A stretch of DNA of 64,000 nt from an uncultured Lachnospiraceae bacterium (lineage in GTDB: Bacteria > Bacillota > Clostridia > Lachnospirales > Lachnospiraceae), in assembly GCA_948470335.1 (NCBI GenBank), contig CAOKOL010000009.1, forward strand, positions 1 to 64,000, in the 5' to 3' direction. This document shows positions 16,754 through 24,784 of the stretch, piece after piece. The position numbers and the translations under genes are program-made. The notes beneath the pieces are model-generated. The model did not search any database. It worked only from the letters and a program-made list of their open reading frames with translations, and was not told the origin of the DNA. How positions within the stretch are numbered: the first letter of the stretch is position 1; every line of letters begins with the position of its first letter.

Positions 16754-18520
16754 TCAGCCTTTCCAGACAGCCCTTGCAAACGGATTCATCAGATGGCGCA
16801 GGCCCGCCCCGGACAGTCTGCACGCATATTCCGTCATGGAGGTTTCACTGTCCCCGGCCTCCATTGCGCCGTATTTTTCCCAGTTTTCCGCGGATACGGC
16901 AAACAGGGAAGGAAGCTGGGCATGTACGTTCCGGTACCAGTCCGTATTTCCCATCTGATCCGCCATATGATCTCCGCTGCCCTGGTAGAGTACCGCAGCA
17001 TGGCCTTCTGTTACCCTGATTCCCGCCGAGACAATCCGGCCATCCTGATTCAGAAGCTTCGGGAACACCAGGCCGATCCCGCCGCAGACGGCCCACTGTG
17101 CCAGTTCCTCAAAGGTTTCCGGCGCAAGCGGCTCCGCGGTTCCGAACTCTATGATATATACCGACGGCAGCTCCTTTTGCGTTTCTGCTGTCCGCACCGC
17201 GCCGCGGCCTTCTTCAAAACGCAGCGTCTGCCACCTTATGTTATGGCTCCACTTCACCCGGATCAGATAGCGCTCCCGGTCCTGAAAAAATGCCCGGGCG
17301 TTGTACCCCATCCGCTTAAAATGGGCATTGATCGCCCGAAGCTGGGCATCGAGGGCGTAGGGCTTTGTCTCCACAGACTTTGCCGTGGAGGTCCGGGCCA
17401 CCCGCCAGTGATACAGCACTTTCGGAATGTGACAGACCACATCGGCCCGCTCTGCCGCCTTAAAAAAAATATCCCAGTCCTGGGCGCCGTCCATCCGTGA
17501 ATCAAATCCGCCGGCAGCTTCCATAATATCCTTTCGGATCATGGAAAAATGCGTAATATAGTTGGCGGAATACAGCGTCTCCAAAGACCAGTCCGGCTTG
17601 AAAAGCGGGTTGTAGCATTTGATTCCGTCCTCGTCGGTCAGGTCACTGTCCGTATAGATAAATCCGGCCTTCGGCTCTGTTCTCAGCAGCCTGACCGCTT
17701 CCTCCAGCGCCTCCGGCTCCAGAAGGTCGTCGTGGTCCACCATGGCGATCCACTCACCCTCAGCCATCTCCAGCGCCTGATTGGTATTTCCGGAGATGCC
17801 CAGATTCCGTTCCAGCTTCCGGTATATCACCCGTCTGTCTTTGCCGGCAGCCTCCCTGACAAGAGATTCCAGACCGCCGCCGTCCTCCGAACCGTCCGCC
17901 AGACAAAGCTGCCATTTCTCGTAGGTCTGCTCCGTCACCGACCGGATCATCTCCATAAAATGAATGGGCTCCGGACGATACACCGGCACGATAATGCTGA
18001 TCAGCGGGTCCTGTTCTTCCACACCGCACTGCCGGTCCGGTCCGGACCCCGTATCCCGTCTCCGGACAGTTTTGCCGTCCCGGCCGGACTCCCCCCGGCC
18101 CAGCAGCCTTTTCGCGCCTTTTTTCAGCCGGGCTTTTATCCCTTCGATTCCCGCCGGTTCCGCCTGTTCGCCTTTCACCACATACACCTGCCGCCGTCCG
18201 TTCTCCCCTTTCTCAGAAAATGTCAAACGGTAGGTTTCCTCCGGGGAAGATGGAAAAGAGATGCGGAATCCAAACGGCGCCTCTGTTTCTGCCGTCTGCG
18301 CCTCCGGTCCTTTCGCCTGCGCCTGAACGCCAAAAAAGGCCGAAAGAATATCCGGCCGTTCTGTCCACTCTGCGCTAAGTCCCTCCACAGGCTGATTCCG
18401 GCAAGTCACCCGGACCTCAATCTCCCTCTTTTGGAGGGAGACGGCCCAGCCCACGATCACTGTCTGCGCATATCTGCTTTTTATGCCCTCTATATGGCTT
18501 TTTATCTCACACGTATACAT
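16754..18520 (-). CDS. GT2 glycosyltransferase with accessory domain and degenerate second GT domain
   Basis: 588 residues. The N-terminal about 110 residues match the accessory domain of the 14544 protein (VIVGWAVSLQKREIEVRV). A complete GT2 domain follows (about 175-420), with GISGNTNQAL and the DHDD motif. The final 160 residues correspond to only the second half of a GT2 domain (FPKLLNQDGRIVSAG aligns with the AKLYYADGTVQHAG region of the neighbour). The NND motif and the FNDVDFC segment are absent, so this second domain is likely inactive. The ATG lies inside the end of the small upstream gene (14-base overlap), with GGAGAAGAG in front, implying translational coupling. Confidence 0.85.
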   Translation of the reverse strand: MYTCEIKSHIEGIKSRYAQTVIVGWAVSLQKREIEVRVTCRNQPVEGLSAEWTERPDILSAFFGVQAQAKGPEAQTAETEAPFGFRISFPSSPEETYRLTFSEKGENGRRQVYVVKGEQAEPAGIEGIKARLKKGAKRLLGRGESGRDGKTVRRRDTGSGPDRQCGVEEQDPLISIIVPVYRPEPIHFMEMIRSVTEQTYEKWQLCLADGSEDGGGLESLVREAAGKDRRVIYRKLERNLGISGNTNQALEMAEGEWIAMVDHDDLLEPEALEEAVRLLRTEPKAGFIYTDSDLTDEDGIKCYNPLFKPDWSLETLYSANYITHFSMIRKDIMEAAGGFDSRMDGAQDWDIFFKAAERADVVCHIPKVLYHWRVARTSTAKSVETKPYALDAQLRAINAHFKRMGYNARAFFQDRERYLIRVKWSHNIRWQTLRFEEGRGAVRTAETQKELPSVYIIEFGTAEPLAPETFEELAQWAVCGGIGLVFPKLLNQDGRIVSAGIRVTEGHAAVLYQGSGDHMADQMGNTDWYRNVHAQLPSLFAVSAENWEKYGAMEAGDSETSMTEYACRLSGAGLRHLMNPFARAVWKG

Positions 18521-18713
18521 GTATCTCTTCTCCGCTTTTGTAAAGAAGATTCCACTGGCTGAATTCCCGTTCCTTTTCCTTTGAGCCGATCTCCTGACCC
18601 AGTACCGTACTGCGCAGGTAAATTTCTCTCAGCCGTTTGTCCGCAGCCAGTTCATGAAGCTTTTCCACTGAAATAATCTGGTCATTCCACCAAAAATCCA
18701 TGCGGTGACCCAT
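18507..18713 (-). CDS. Small conserved protein translationally coupled to a GT2 gene
   Basis: 68 residues, family not recognised. It has the same core as the 74-residue protein at 10543: ISVEKLH-x-LAADKR, IYLR-x2-V-x-G, EFS-x-W-x-L and a final VYV. The start is the ATG at 18713 with GAGGAGG 8 bases upstream; in-frame ATGs further up lack a ribosome site. Its last codons overlap the ATG of the GT2 gene by 14 bases. It has no membrane segment or signal peptide. Position and overlap suggest it is an accessory or regulatory subunit of the glycan machinery, but this is only inferred. Confidence 0.7.
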   Translation of the reverse strand: MGHRMDFWWNDQIISVEKLHELAADKRLREIYLRSTVLGQEIGSKEKEREFSQWNLLYKSGEEIHVYV

Positions 18714-18898
18714 AAAACCAACCTCCTCATCCATCGCCCGGAATCTGACAGATACCCATCTGTTCCTGCGTATTCTTCCCAAATACGAAAGGGCGTTTCC
18801 TGTTTCTGACACCTTTATAGTATAATATATGCCCGAAAAAGTCAGTTTATTCCAGTTTCCATGGAAAAAGAATGCTGATTCCCAGAATCTTTCTTTTT

Positions 18899-20653
18899 TC
18901 AGCCGCCAAATGCGACCAAATCTTCCGTGACGTCCGCAAGCAGCCGGTCAGCTTCCTCCAGGGTGCCGCCTCTGACGCCGATATAAAATTTAATCTTCGG
19001 TTCCGTTCCCGAAGGACGGGCACAGCACCAGGAATCATTGCCCAGCTCGTAATACAGTACATTGGAAGCCGGCAGACCCACCGGCGACGTTTCCCCGGTG
19101 TTCCGGTCCGTTCTCATCCCGCTGTGATAGTCTCTGACCGCCAGTACTTCCATGCCGCCAAGCCGTTTAGGCGGCGCGGTCCGCAGCCGTTCCATGATCT
19201 CCTGAATCCGGGCGGCTCCCTCCATCCCTTTCAGGGTAATGGTATGCAGTCCCTCCCGGTAAAAACCGTATTTTTGATACATGGCAAGCATCTGATCCCA
19301 CAGGGTAATACCCAGATGCTTACAGTAAGCGGCCGCCTCGCACAGTGCCATCACAGCAGACACCGCGTCCTTGTCTCTGGCATAGGTGCCGATCAGGCAT
19401 CCATAGCTTTCCTCCAGGCCGAATACATACTCCCGGTTTCCTTTTTCCTCAAACCATTTGATCTGCTCCCCGATATATTTAAAGCCGGTCAGCACTTCGA
19501 TCAGCTCCGCCCCGTAGGCCGCCGCCAGGGCATCCGCCATATTGGTGGTTACGATTGTCTTCACCAGCGCGCCCCGAGCGGGAAGCTGTCCGGCAGCTTT
19601 TTTCTGACTTAATCTGTATTCCGCAATCAGCATACCTGACATATTTCCGGTAAAACTGATATACTCCCCGGTTTTCGTATCTTTTACATAGATTCCCAGC
19701 CGGTCCGCATCCGGATCCGTCGCCAGCACCAGATCCGCATCTTTTTCCTTCGCCAGTTTCAGAGCCATCGTAAATGCATTCGGATCTTCCGGGTTCGGAT
19801 AGCTGACCGTGGGAAAATCGCCGTCGGGCCGCTCCTGCTCCGGAACCACATACACATGGGTAAAGCCCAGCTCCTTCAAAATACGCTGTACGGGCAGACT
19901 GCCCGCACCGTGAAGCGGCGTGTATACGATTTTCAGACTGTCCCCTTCTTCTCGAATGATATCGGGGTGAATCACCAGCTTTTTCAGCTCCTCCATATAA
20001 GCGTCGTCGATCTCTGCACCCGCCCGCTGATACAGCCCGGCCGCCCGGGCCTCCTCTAATGTCATGGTTTTGGCAGCGGCGTAATCCGTAATCAGACCGA
20101 CCTGCCGGATAATTTCTTTATCCTTAGGCGGCGTAATCTGTCCGCCGTCCTCCCAATACACCTTATAGCCGTTATATTCCGGCGGATTATGGCTGGCCGT
20201 AATCACAATCCCGGCGATGCAGCCCAGCTTTCTGACTGCAAAAGACAGCTCCGGCGTCGGCCGCAGCGTCTCAAAGCACCAGGTTTTAATGCCGTTGGCA
20301 TTCAGGCAGAGCGCCGTTTCTCTGGCAAATTCCGGGGACATATGACGGGAATCGAAAGCAATTGCCACACCTTTGTTTTCCCCATTCTGCGACAGGATAT
20401 AATTGGCCAGTCCCTGGGTGGCCCTGCGTACCGTATAGAGGTTCATCCGGTTTGTTCCTGCCCCCACAACGCCTCTTAAACCGCCCGTACCAAATTCCAG
20501 GTCTTTATAAAACCGGTCCCGTATCTGCGCCTCATCCCCCCCTATGGCGGTCAGCTCCTCCCTGACGGACCGGTCAAAACAGGGATTCCGAAGCCATTCC
20601 TCATAGCGCTCTCTGCTTTTCTCTGTGATATCCATTTTCTGTTCTTTCTCCAT
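18899..20653 (-). CDS. pgcA: Phosphoglucomutase / phosphomannomutase
   Basis: 584 residues, alpha-D-phosphohexomutase superfamily, of the long clostridial type. The active-site serine loop TASHNPP is at about 152-158 (S154), the metal-binding loop DPDADR at about 313-318, the sugar-binding loop GLEESYG at about 420, and the phosphate-binding RPSGTEPK near the C-terminus. It interconverts glucose-6-phosphate and glucose-1-phosphate. The next-upstream gene (20678) uses glucose-1-phosphate, so the two form a supply line to CDP-glucose. A ribosome site GGAGA precedes the ATG. A 185-base gap follows before the small gene at 18713. Confidence 0.93.
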   Translation of the reverse strand: MEKEQKMDITEKSRERYEEWLRNPCFDRSVREELTAIGGDEAQIRDRFYKDLEFGTGGLRGVVGAGTNRMNLYTVRRATQGLANYILSQNGENKGVAIAFDSRHMSPEFARETALCLNANGIKTWCFETLRPTPELSFAVRKLGCIAGIVITASHNPPEYNGYKVYWEDGGQITPPKDKEIIRQVGLITDYAAAKTMTLEEARAAGLYQRAGAEIDDAYMEELKKLVIHPDIIREEGDSLKIVYTPLHGAGSLPVQRILKELGFTHVYVVPEQERPDGDFPTVSYPNPEDPNAFTMALKLAKEKDADLVLATDPDADRLGIYVKDTKTGEYISFTGNMSGMLIAEYRLSQKKAAGQLPARGALVKTIVTTNMADALAAAYGAELIEVLTGFKYIGEQIKWFEEKGNREYVFGLEESYGCLIGTYARDKDAVSAVMALCEAAAYCKHLGITLWDQMLAMYQKYGFYREGLHTITLKGMEGAARIQEIMERLRTAPPKRLGGMEVLAVRDYHSGMRTDRNTGETSPVGLPASNVLYYELGNDSWCCARPSGTEPKIKFYIGVRGGTLEEADRLLADVTEDLVAFGG

Positions 20654-20677
20654 ATAGTCTCCTTTTTTCCGGGCCGG

Positions 20678-21451
20678 TCAGTCCCAGGTCTTCCAGGGCG
20701 CCTCGCCGGCCGCCAGCAGATCTTCTAGGAATTTCCTGTCCCGCTGGGTATCCATACATTTCCAGAATCCGTGATGGTGGTAGGCCATTAACTGTCCGTC
20801 CGTGGCCAGCCGCTCTAAGGGCTCCTTTTCCAGTACCGTCTCGTCTCCGTCCAGATAATCGAATATCTTCGGATTCATCACCATAAAACCGCCGTTAATC
20901 ACCGTGCCGTCCTCCTTCGCTTTCTCCCGGAAGGAGGTGATGGTTCCGTCACTCTCGATATCAATTACGCCAAACCGCTGCTCCACATTCACCGTAGTAA
21001 TCGTGGCGATCTTGCCGTGCTTTTCATGAAATTTTAACAGCGCGGGAATATTCACCGTGGAAACGCCGTCGCCGTAAGTCAGCATAAAAGGCTCGTTCCC
21101 GATATAATTGCGCACTCGTTTTACCCGGCCTCCGGTCATGGTGCTGTAGCCGGTATCCACCAGCGTCACTTTCCAGTGCTCCGACGTGTTATTGTGGACG
21201 ATCATATCGTTTTTTTCCAGATCAAAGGTCACGTCGGACATATGGAGAAAATAATCCGCGAAAAATTCTTTTACCACATGCTGTTTGTATCCCAGGCAGA
21301 TAATAAACTCGTTAAACCCGAAATGGGAGTAAATTTTCATAATATGCCACAGAATCGGCTTTCCCCCGATCTCAATCATCGGCTTTGGCTTTAAATGGCT
21401 CTCCTCGCTGATTCTGGTTCCCAGTCCCCCTGCCAGTATTACAACCTTCAT
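20678..21451 (-). CDS. rfbF: Glucose-1-phosphate cytidylyltransferase
   Basis: 258 residues. It makes CDP-glucose from CTP and glucose-1-phosphate. The N-terminal nucleotidyltransferase signature is ILAGGLGTR followed by KPKPMIEIGGKPILWH; TYGDGVS carries the catalytic metal aspartate. The full family length is present. The start is the ATG at 21451, where GGAGGAG lies 4 bases upstream; the longer frame to 21508 lacks a site. CDP-glucose is the usual precursor of CDP-3,6-dideoxyhexoses, but neither the 4,6-dehydratase (RfbG) nor RfbH is in the window. Either they are elsewhere or CDP-glucose itself is the donor. Confidence 0.93.
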   Translation of the reverse strand: MKVVILAGGLGTRISEESHLKPKPMIEIGGKPILWHIMKIYSHFGFNEFIICLGYKQHVVKEFFADYFLHMSDVTFDLEKNDMIVHNNTSEHWKVTLVDTGYSTMTGGRVKRVRNYIGNEPFMLTYGDGVSTVNIPALLKFHEKHGKIATITTVNVEQRFGVIDIESDGTITSFREKAKEDGTVINGGFMVMNPKIFDYLDGDETVLEKEPLERLATDGQLMAYHHHGFWKCMDTQRDRKFLEDLLAAGEAPWKTWD

Positions 21452-21504
21452 TTTTCTCCTCCGTTTCAAATTCCCCTGATTTTGCAGGTCCGTCTTCCCC
21501 ACTG

Positions 21505-23091
21505 TCACCGTACGGACAGGCTGTCCCGGCTTTCTTTTCTGTAAATCCGCCAGAATCTGTTATATTCCTCATAGGTGAAGCCTGCACGCGAAAGCCGGTC
21601 CATGGCCTCCTGGTCGGAATACATAATATAGATACCATTTTCATCCGTTTCTTCCGGAACCGTAAAGCAATAGTGACCGTAGCTGTTATTTTCCCCGCGC
21701 CGGGCGTTCCATTCCTCCGGAGAAAGGGGCCTGCGGATCAGCGTGTAGATATAGGGCTGAGAAACATTGTCGTCGCTGATATCCACATAGATATTCCGCT
21801 CCGTCCCGCGGGGATACGTTTCCTCAATCCGGTCCAGCATCTGAATCAGACTGTCATTGAAATACTGCTGGGGATAAATATCCTCCGGATACTGAAAGTA
21901 GTAATAATTTCCAAAGCTCAGAAAGCAGACCCCGTAGGCCGCCGCAATCCCCGCCGTAACCCATTCTTTCCGGGGCAGCCTTTCCAGCAGAAAATCAAAG
22001 GCCAGCGCCACAAAGTAAATGAACGGAAAGTAAACGGCATTGGACTTGTTGATATTGGGCAGCATCATAACCATATCCACAGCCATAATCACCCAGAACA
22101 TAATCGCTACAAAGGTCTGGGCGTCATAGGTTCTGTTTTTTATGCTTTTCACCGTCCGCACAAGGGAAATCAGAATCCCGGCCAGCAAAAAAGGAACCGA
22201 GATGTAGTACAGCGTTCCAAACCGGGCAAACCCGTTGTACGGAACCAGATCCGCGGTCAGCAGCATTTTGAAAAGTCCTTTGTTGGCCGGAATATTCGCC
22301 AGGGAAAACTCTCCGCCCCGATAGTATTCCAGCCTGTGTATGGTAAACAGCGGCGTGGAAATCGGTTCCAGATATTCCATATTTACCGCGATAAACAACA
22401 GAAGCGGCAGCGCAAAGACCGCCAGCAGAGCTGCGAAAACCGCCGCCTGCCGCACCTTGATTTTCCTGTTCCAAAGCAGATAGAAAAAGGAAAGCAGCAG
22501 AAACACGGGCAGCAGCACATAGGACACCGCATAGGAATAAAGGGTAACGCCGAAACTGAAACCCGCCAGGGCAAACCAGCCTGTTTTCTGCCGCTTCACA
22601 GCCAGAATCAGCCAGTAGACCGACATGGTAAAAAGACCCAGCAGCAGGTTACAGTCCAGTCCCCACCGGGAAGACATAATATAGTAAGGACAGAGGGTAA
22701 TCAGACCCGCCAGTATCACGGCGGAACGTTTTTTCATCGTCTCTTTGCCGATCAGATATCCGAAAATCACCGTGACCGCACCCAGGCAGACCGCCGGAAG
22801 CCGAAAGGCGGCGGGACGGAAACCGATGATCCTGATAAATACGGACGCCAGATAAGCATACAGGGCGCTCTGCCCCGAACCGTAATTGGTCAGATAAACC
22901 GGATGATACGTCATATAGCGGTCCGTTCCGTAATTCGCCAGGCAAAAGGCGTCATAAGCCATGCCGGCCTCGTCCACATGAAGCCCCCGCGGCACCGAGG
23001 TCAGCAAAAACAGCCTGGTGAACACAAATACTGCGCCGATGACCGCCAGGGCTATGACAACCCTGCGCTTCTCCTTCTCTTTATCAGCCAT
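21505..23091 (-). CDS. GT39/ArnT-like membrane glycosyltransferase
   Basis: 528 residues with about eleven to thirteen hydrophobic helices. The first outside loop has the PRGLHVDEAG motif with the acidic D-E pair characteristic of GT39/ArnT-type enzymes, which take sugars from polyprenyl-phosphate. The C-terminal 130 residues form a soluble extracellular domain. Its ATG lies inside the end of the previous gene (8-base overlap ATGGCTGA), showing translational coupling. It probably decorates the surface glycan outside the cell with a sugar from the lipid-linked donor made by the GT2 at 27070. Confidence 0.83.
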   Translation of the reverse strand: MADKEKEKRRVVIALAVIGAVFVFTRLFLLTSVPRGLHVDEAGMAYDAFCLANYGTDRYMTYHPVYLTNYGSGQSALYAYLASVFIRIIGFRPAAFRLPAVCLGAVTVIFGYLIGKETMKKRSAVILAGLITLCPYYIMSSRWGLDCNLLLGLFTMSVYWLILAVKRQKTGWFALAGFSFGVTLYSYAVSYVLLPVFLLLSFFYLLWNRKIKVRQAAVFAALLAVFALPLLLFIAVNMEYLEPISTPLFTIHRLEYYRGGEFSLANIPANKGLFKMLLTADLVPYNGFARFGTLYYISVPFLLAGILISLVRTVKSIKNRTYDAQTFVAIMFWVIMAVDMVMMLPNINKSNAVYFPFIYFVALAFDFLLERLPRKEWVTAGIAAAYGVCFLSFGNYYYFQYPEDIYPQQYFNDSLIQMLDRIEETYPRGTERNIYVDISDDNVSQPYIYTLIRRPLSPEEWNARRGENNSYGHYCFTVPEETDENGIYIMYSDQEAMDRLSRAGFTYEEYNRFWRIYRKESRDSLSVR

Positions 23092-24784
23092 GCTTCGTTC
23101 CTTTCTGCCCTTCCCCCGCCGTTTCTGTTCCCCTTCTCTTTTTCCGCAACAGCCATACGCCCGCCACGGACGCCACAGCCAGAAGATTCACCGCCAGAGA
23201 CGCTTTCTGGATTCTGGTGCCCGAATATTCCACCAGCACGGTTCCGCCCGTCATGGACTCGTCAAAATACACCCGGATATATCCGTTGTACCCCTCGTCT
23301 GTCACCGTCAGCGGGACCACCCTGCCGCCGTCCATATAGTGCGCGGTATAGCCTTTGTACCACACCAGGGGCACGTCGCAGTATCCTTTTCCATAGCCAT
23401 AGTCAAAGACAATGCCCATCTTCTTTTCTTCCGTATAGGGCAGGCTGACCCTGCGGTCCGTAAGAACCGGGCGGTCCGGCTCCGACTCAAACAGAGACAG
23501 ATCGGTCTTTTTTGGCAGCCATTCTTTCTGCACGATCTGGAAACTGTACCAGCAGTCTTTCTCCGTAAATGCATTTTCCTCTATCTTTACATAGTCAATG
23601 TTCGCGTTTTCAAAATACCGGTTGCCGAACAGTACCATCACGCACAATACCGCAAGAACCGCTTCCTTTCCGAACCGTCCCCGCCATTTTTCCTGTACCG
23701 CAAGACCGATGGCAATGGCCAGAAACAAGGTAGCGATCGCGTAAAAACGCCAGGGGAACTGAATGCTGTTCAGTACCGGCTGCAAAAGGGGCCAGGGAAA
23801 ATATCTGGACGCCACATACAGAAGCGCAAAGCCGATCCCCAGAAACCAGTAGATTTTCTTCCGGCCGCCGCTTTTCTTTTCCTCTCCCGGAAGCAGCAGA
23901 ACCGTCAGGCACATCAGCAGAACGCCCGTGTCAAAATTATAGGTGTAATCATAATATCCGGTTCCAAACAACTGAACCAGCCCCACCGCATTGTCCGTAA
24001 CCGTAGTCCAGGGCTGGCTAAACCAGAAGGAATTGGACAGAAGCTGTTCGATCATGGGAAGCCAGAAGCCGATGCTGCAAAGCAGCGTCACGGCCGCCGT
24101 CAGCAGCAGTTTCACAAACTTCCGCCCGTTGAGCACCACTGTTTTAAAGTGGAACAGACAGATCCCTGCCGTGGTACACAGTGCAATGGCCAGGGAAATG
24201 GAATGGCTGAACATCAGTCCCCAGAATCCCAGCCCCATCACCCAGGCTTTCTGAAAATCCCGGTAAATCAGATCATAAATTCCGTAGACCACCAGCGGAA
24301 AAAATACAAAAGCCTGCGCTTCCCCCACAGCCCCCCGCACATACAGATTGGCAATGTGGTACTGGCAGGCGGAAAAAATCACCGCCGTAATCAGCGCCGT
24401 ATCCTTATCCTTCGAGATTCCCTTGGCGCACAGATATGTGGTCACAAAACATCCCACAATCGTCAAAAGCGCAAACAATTTATAGCTGGTTTCAATCGTA
24501 AGGCCGGCCAGCCGGAACAGAGCCGGAATATACAGAAACAGCTCCGGATAAAACAGCGACGACCCATAGCCCCTGTGATTTAAAAACAGCGGCCCGATGC
24601 GGACGGGAATCTGTCCGTTTAACAGCCCGTCCTTGATATTCTCGATTCTCAGCAGATGATAAGAAAAATCATGACCGTTGTGCAGCCGGGTATTCCCCAG
24701 CGGAGAGGCCATATACGCAACCGTCAGTATCCCAATGATCAAAATAAAGGAATTCTCCCTGATCCAGTCAGCAATCCGTTTCAT
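23084..24784 (-). CDS. Polytopic membrane protein, PTPS_related (GT-C-like) family
   Basis: 566 residues with about thirteen hydrophobic helices and a C-terminal outside domain of about 120 residues followed by a last helix and a basic tail. The first loop (LHNGHDFSYHLLRIENIKDG) matches the family known as '6-pyruvoyl-tetrahydropterin synthase related, membrane protein', which is thought to be a GT-C-type glycosyltransferase despite its name. The neighbour at 24768 belongs to the same family (CHDLNFQLYRIEGIKDA at the same place). The ATG overlaps the end of that neighbour by 17 bases, with GAGGAG upstream. The reaction is unknown. Confidence 0.75.
   Translation of the reverse strand: MKRIADWIRENSFILIIGILTVAYMASPLGNTRLHNGHDFSYHLLRIENIKDGLLNGQIPVRIGPLFLNHRGYGSSLFYPELFLYIPALFRLAGLTIETSYKLFALLTIVGCFVTTYLCAKGISKDKDTALITAVIFSACQYHIANLYVRGAVGEAQAFVFFPLVVYGIYDLIYRDFQKAWVMGLGFWGLMFSHSISLAIALCTTAGICLFHFKTVVLNGRKFVKLLLTAAVTLLCSIGFWLPMIEQLLSNSFWFSQPWTTVTDNAVGLVQLFGTGYYDYTYNFDTGVLLMCLTVLLLPGEEKKSGGRKKIYWFLGIGFALLYVASRYFPWPLLQPVLNSIQFPWRFYAIATLFLAIAIGLAVQEKWRGRFGKEAVLAVLCVMVLFGNRYFENANIDYVKIEENAFTEKDCWYSFQIVQKEWLPKKTDLSLFESEPDRPVLTDRRVSLPYTEEKKMGIVFDYGYGKGYCDVPLVWYKGYTAHYMDGGRVVPLTVTDEGYNGYIRVYFDESMTGGTVLVEYSGTRIQKASLAVNLLAVASVAGVWLLRKKRRGTETAGEGQKGTKHG

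Noticed and set aside
21673-24583. Two long plus-strand frames (591 and 521 codons)
   Set aside because: Antisense to the polytopic GT-C genes; the hydrophobic codons read backwards give H/Q/R-rich nonsense.
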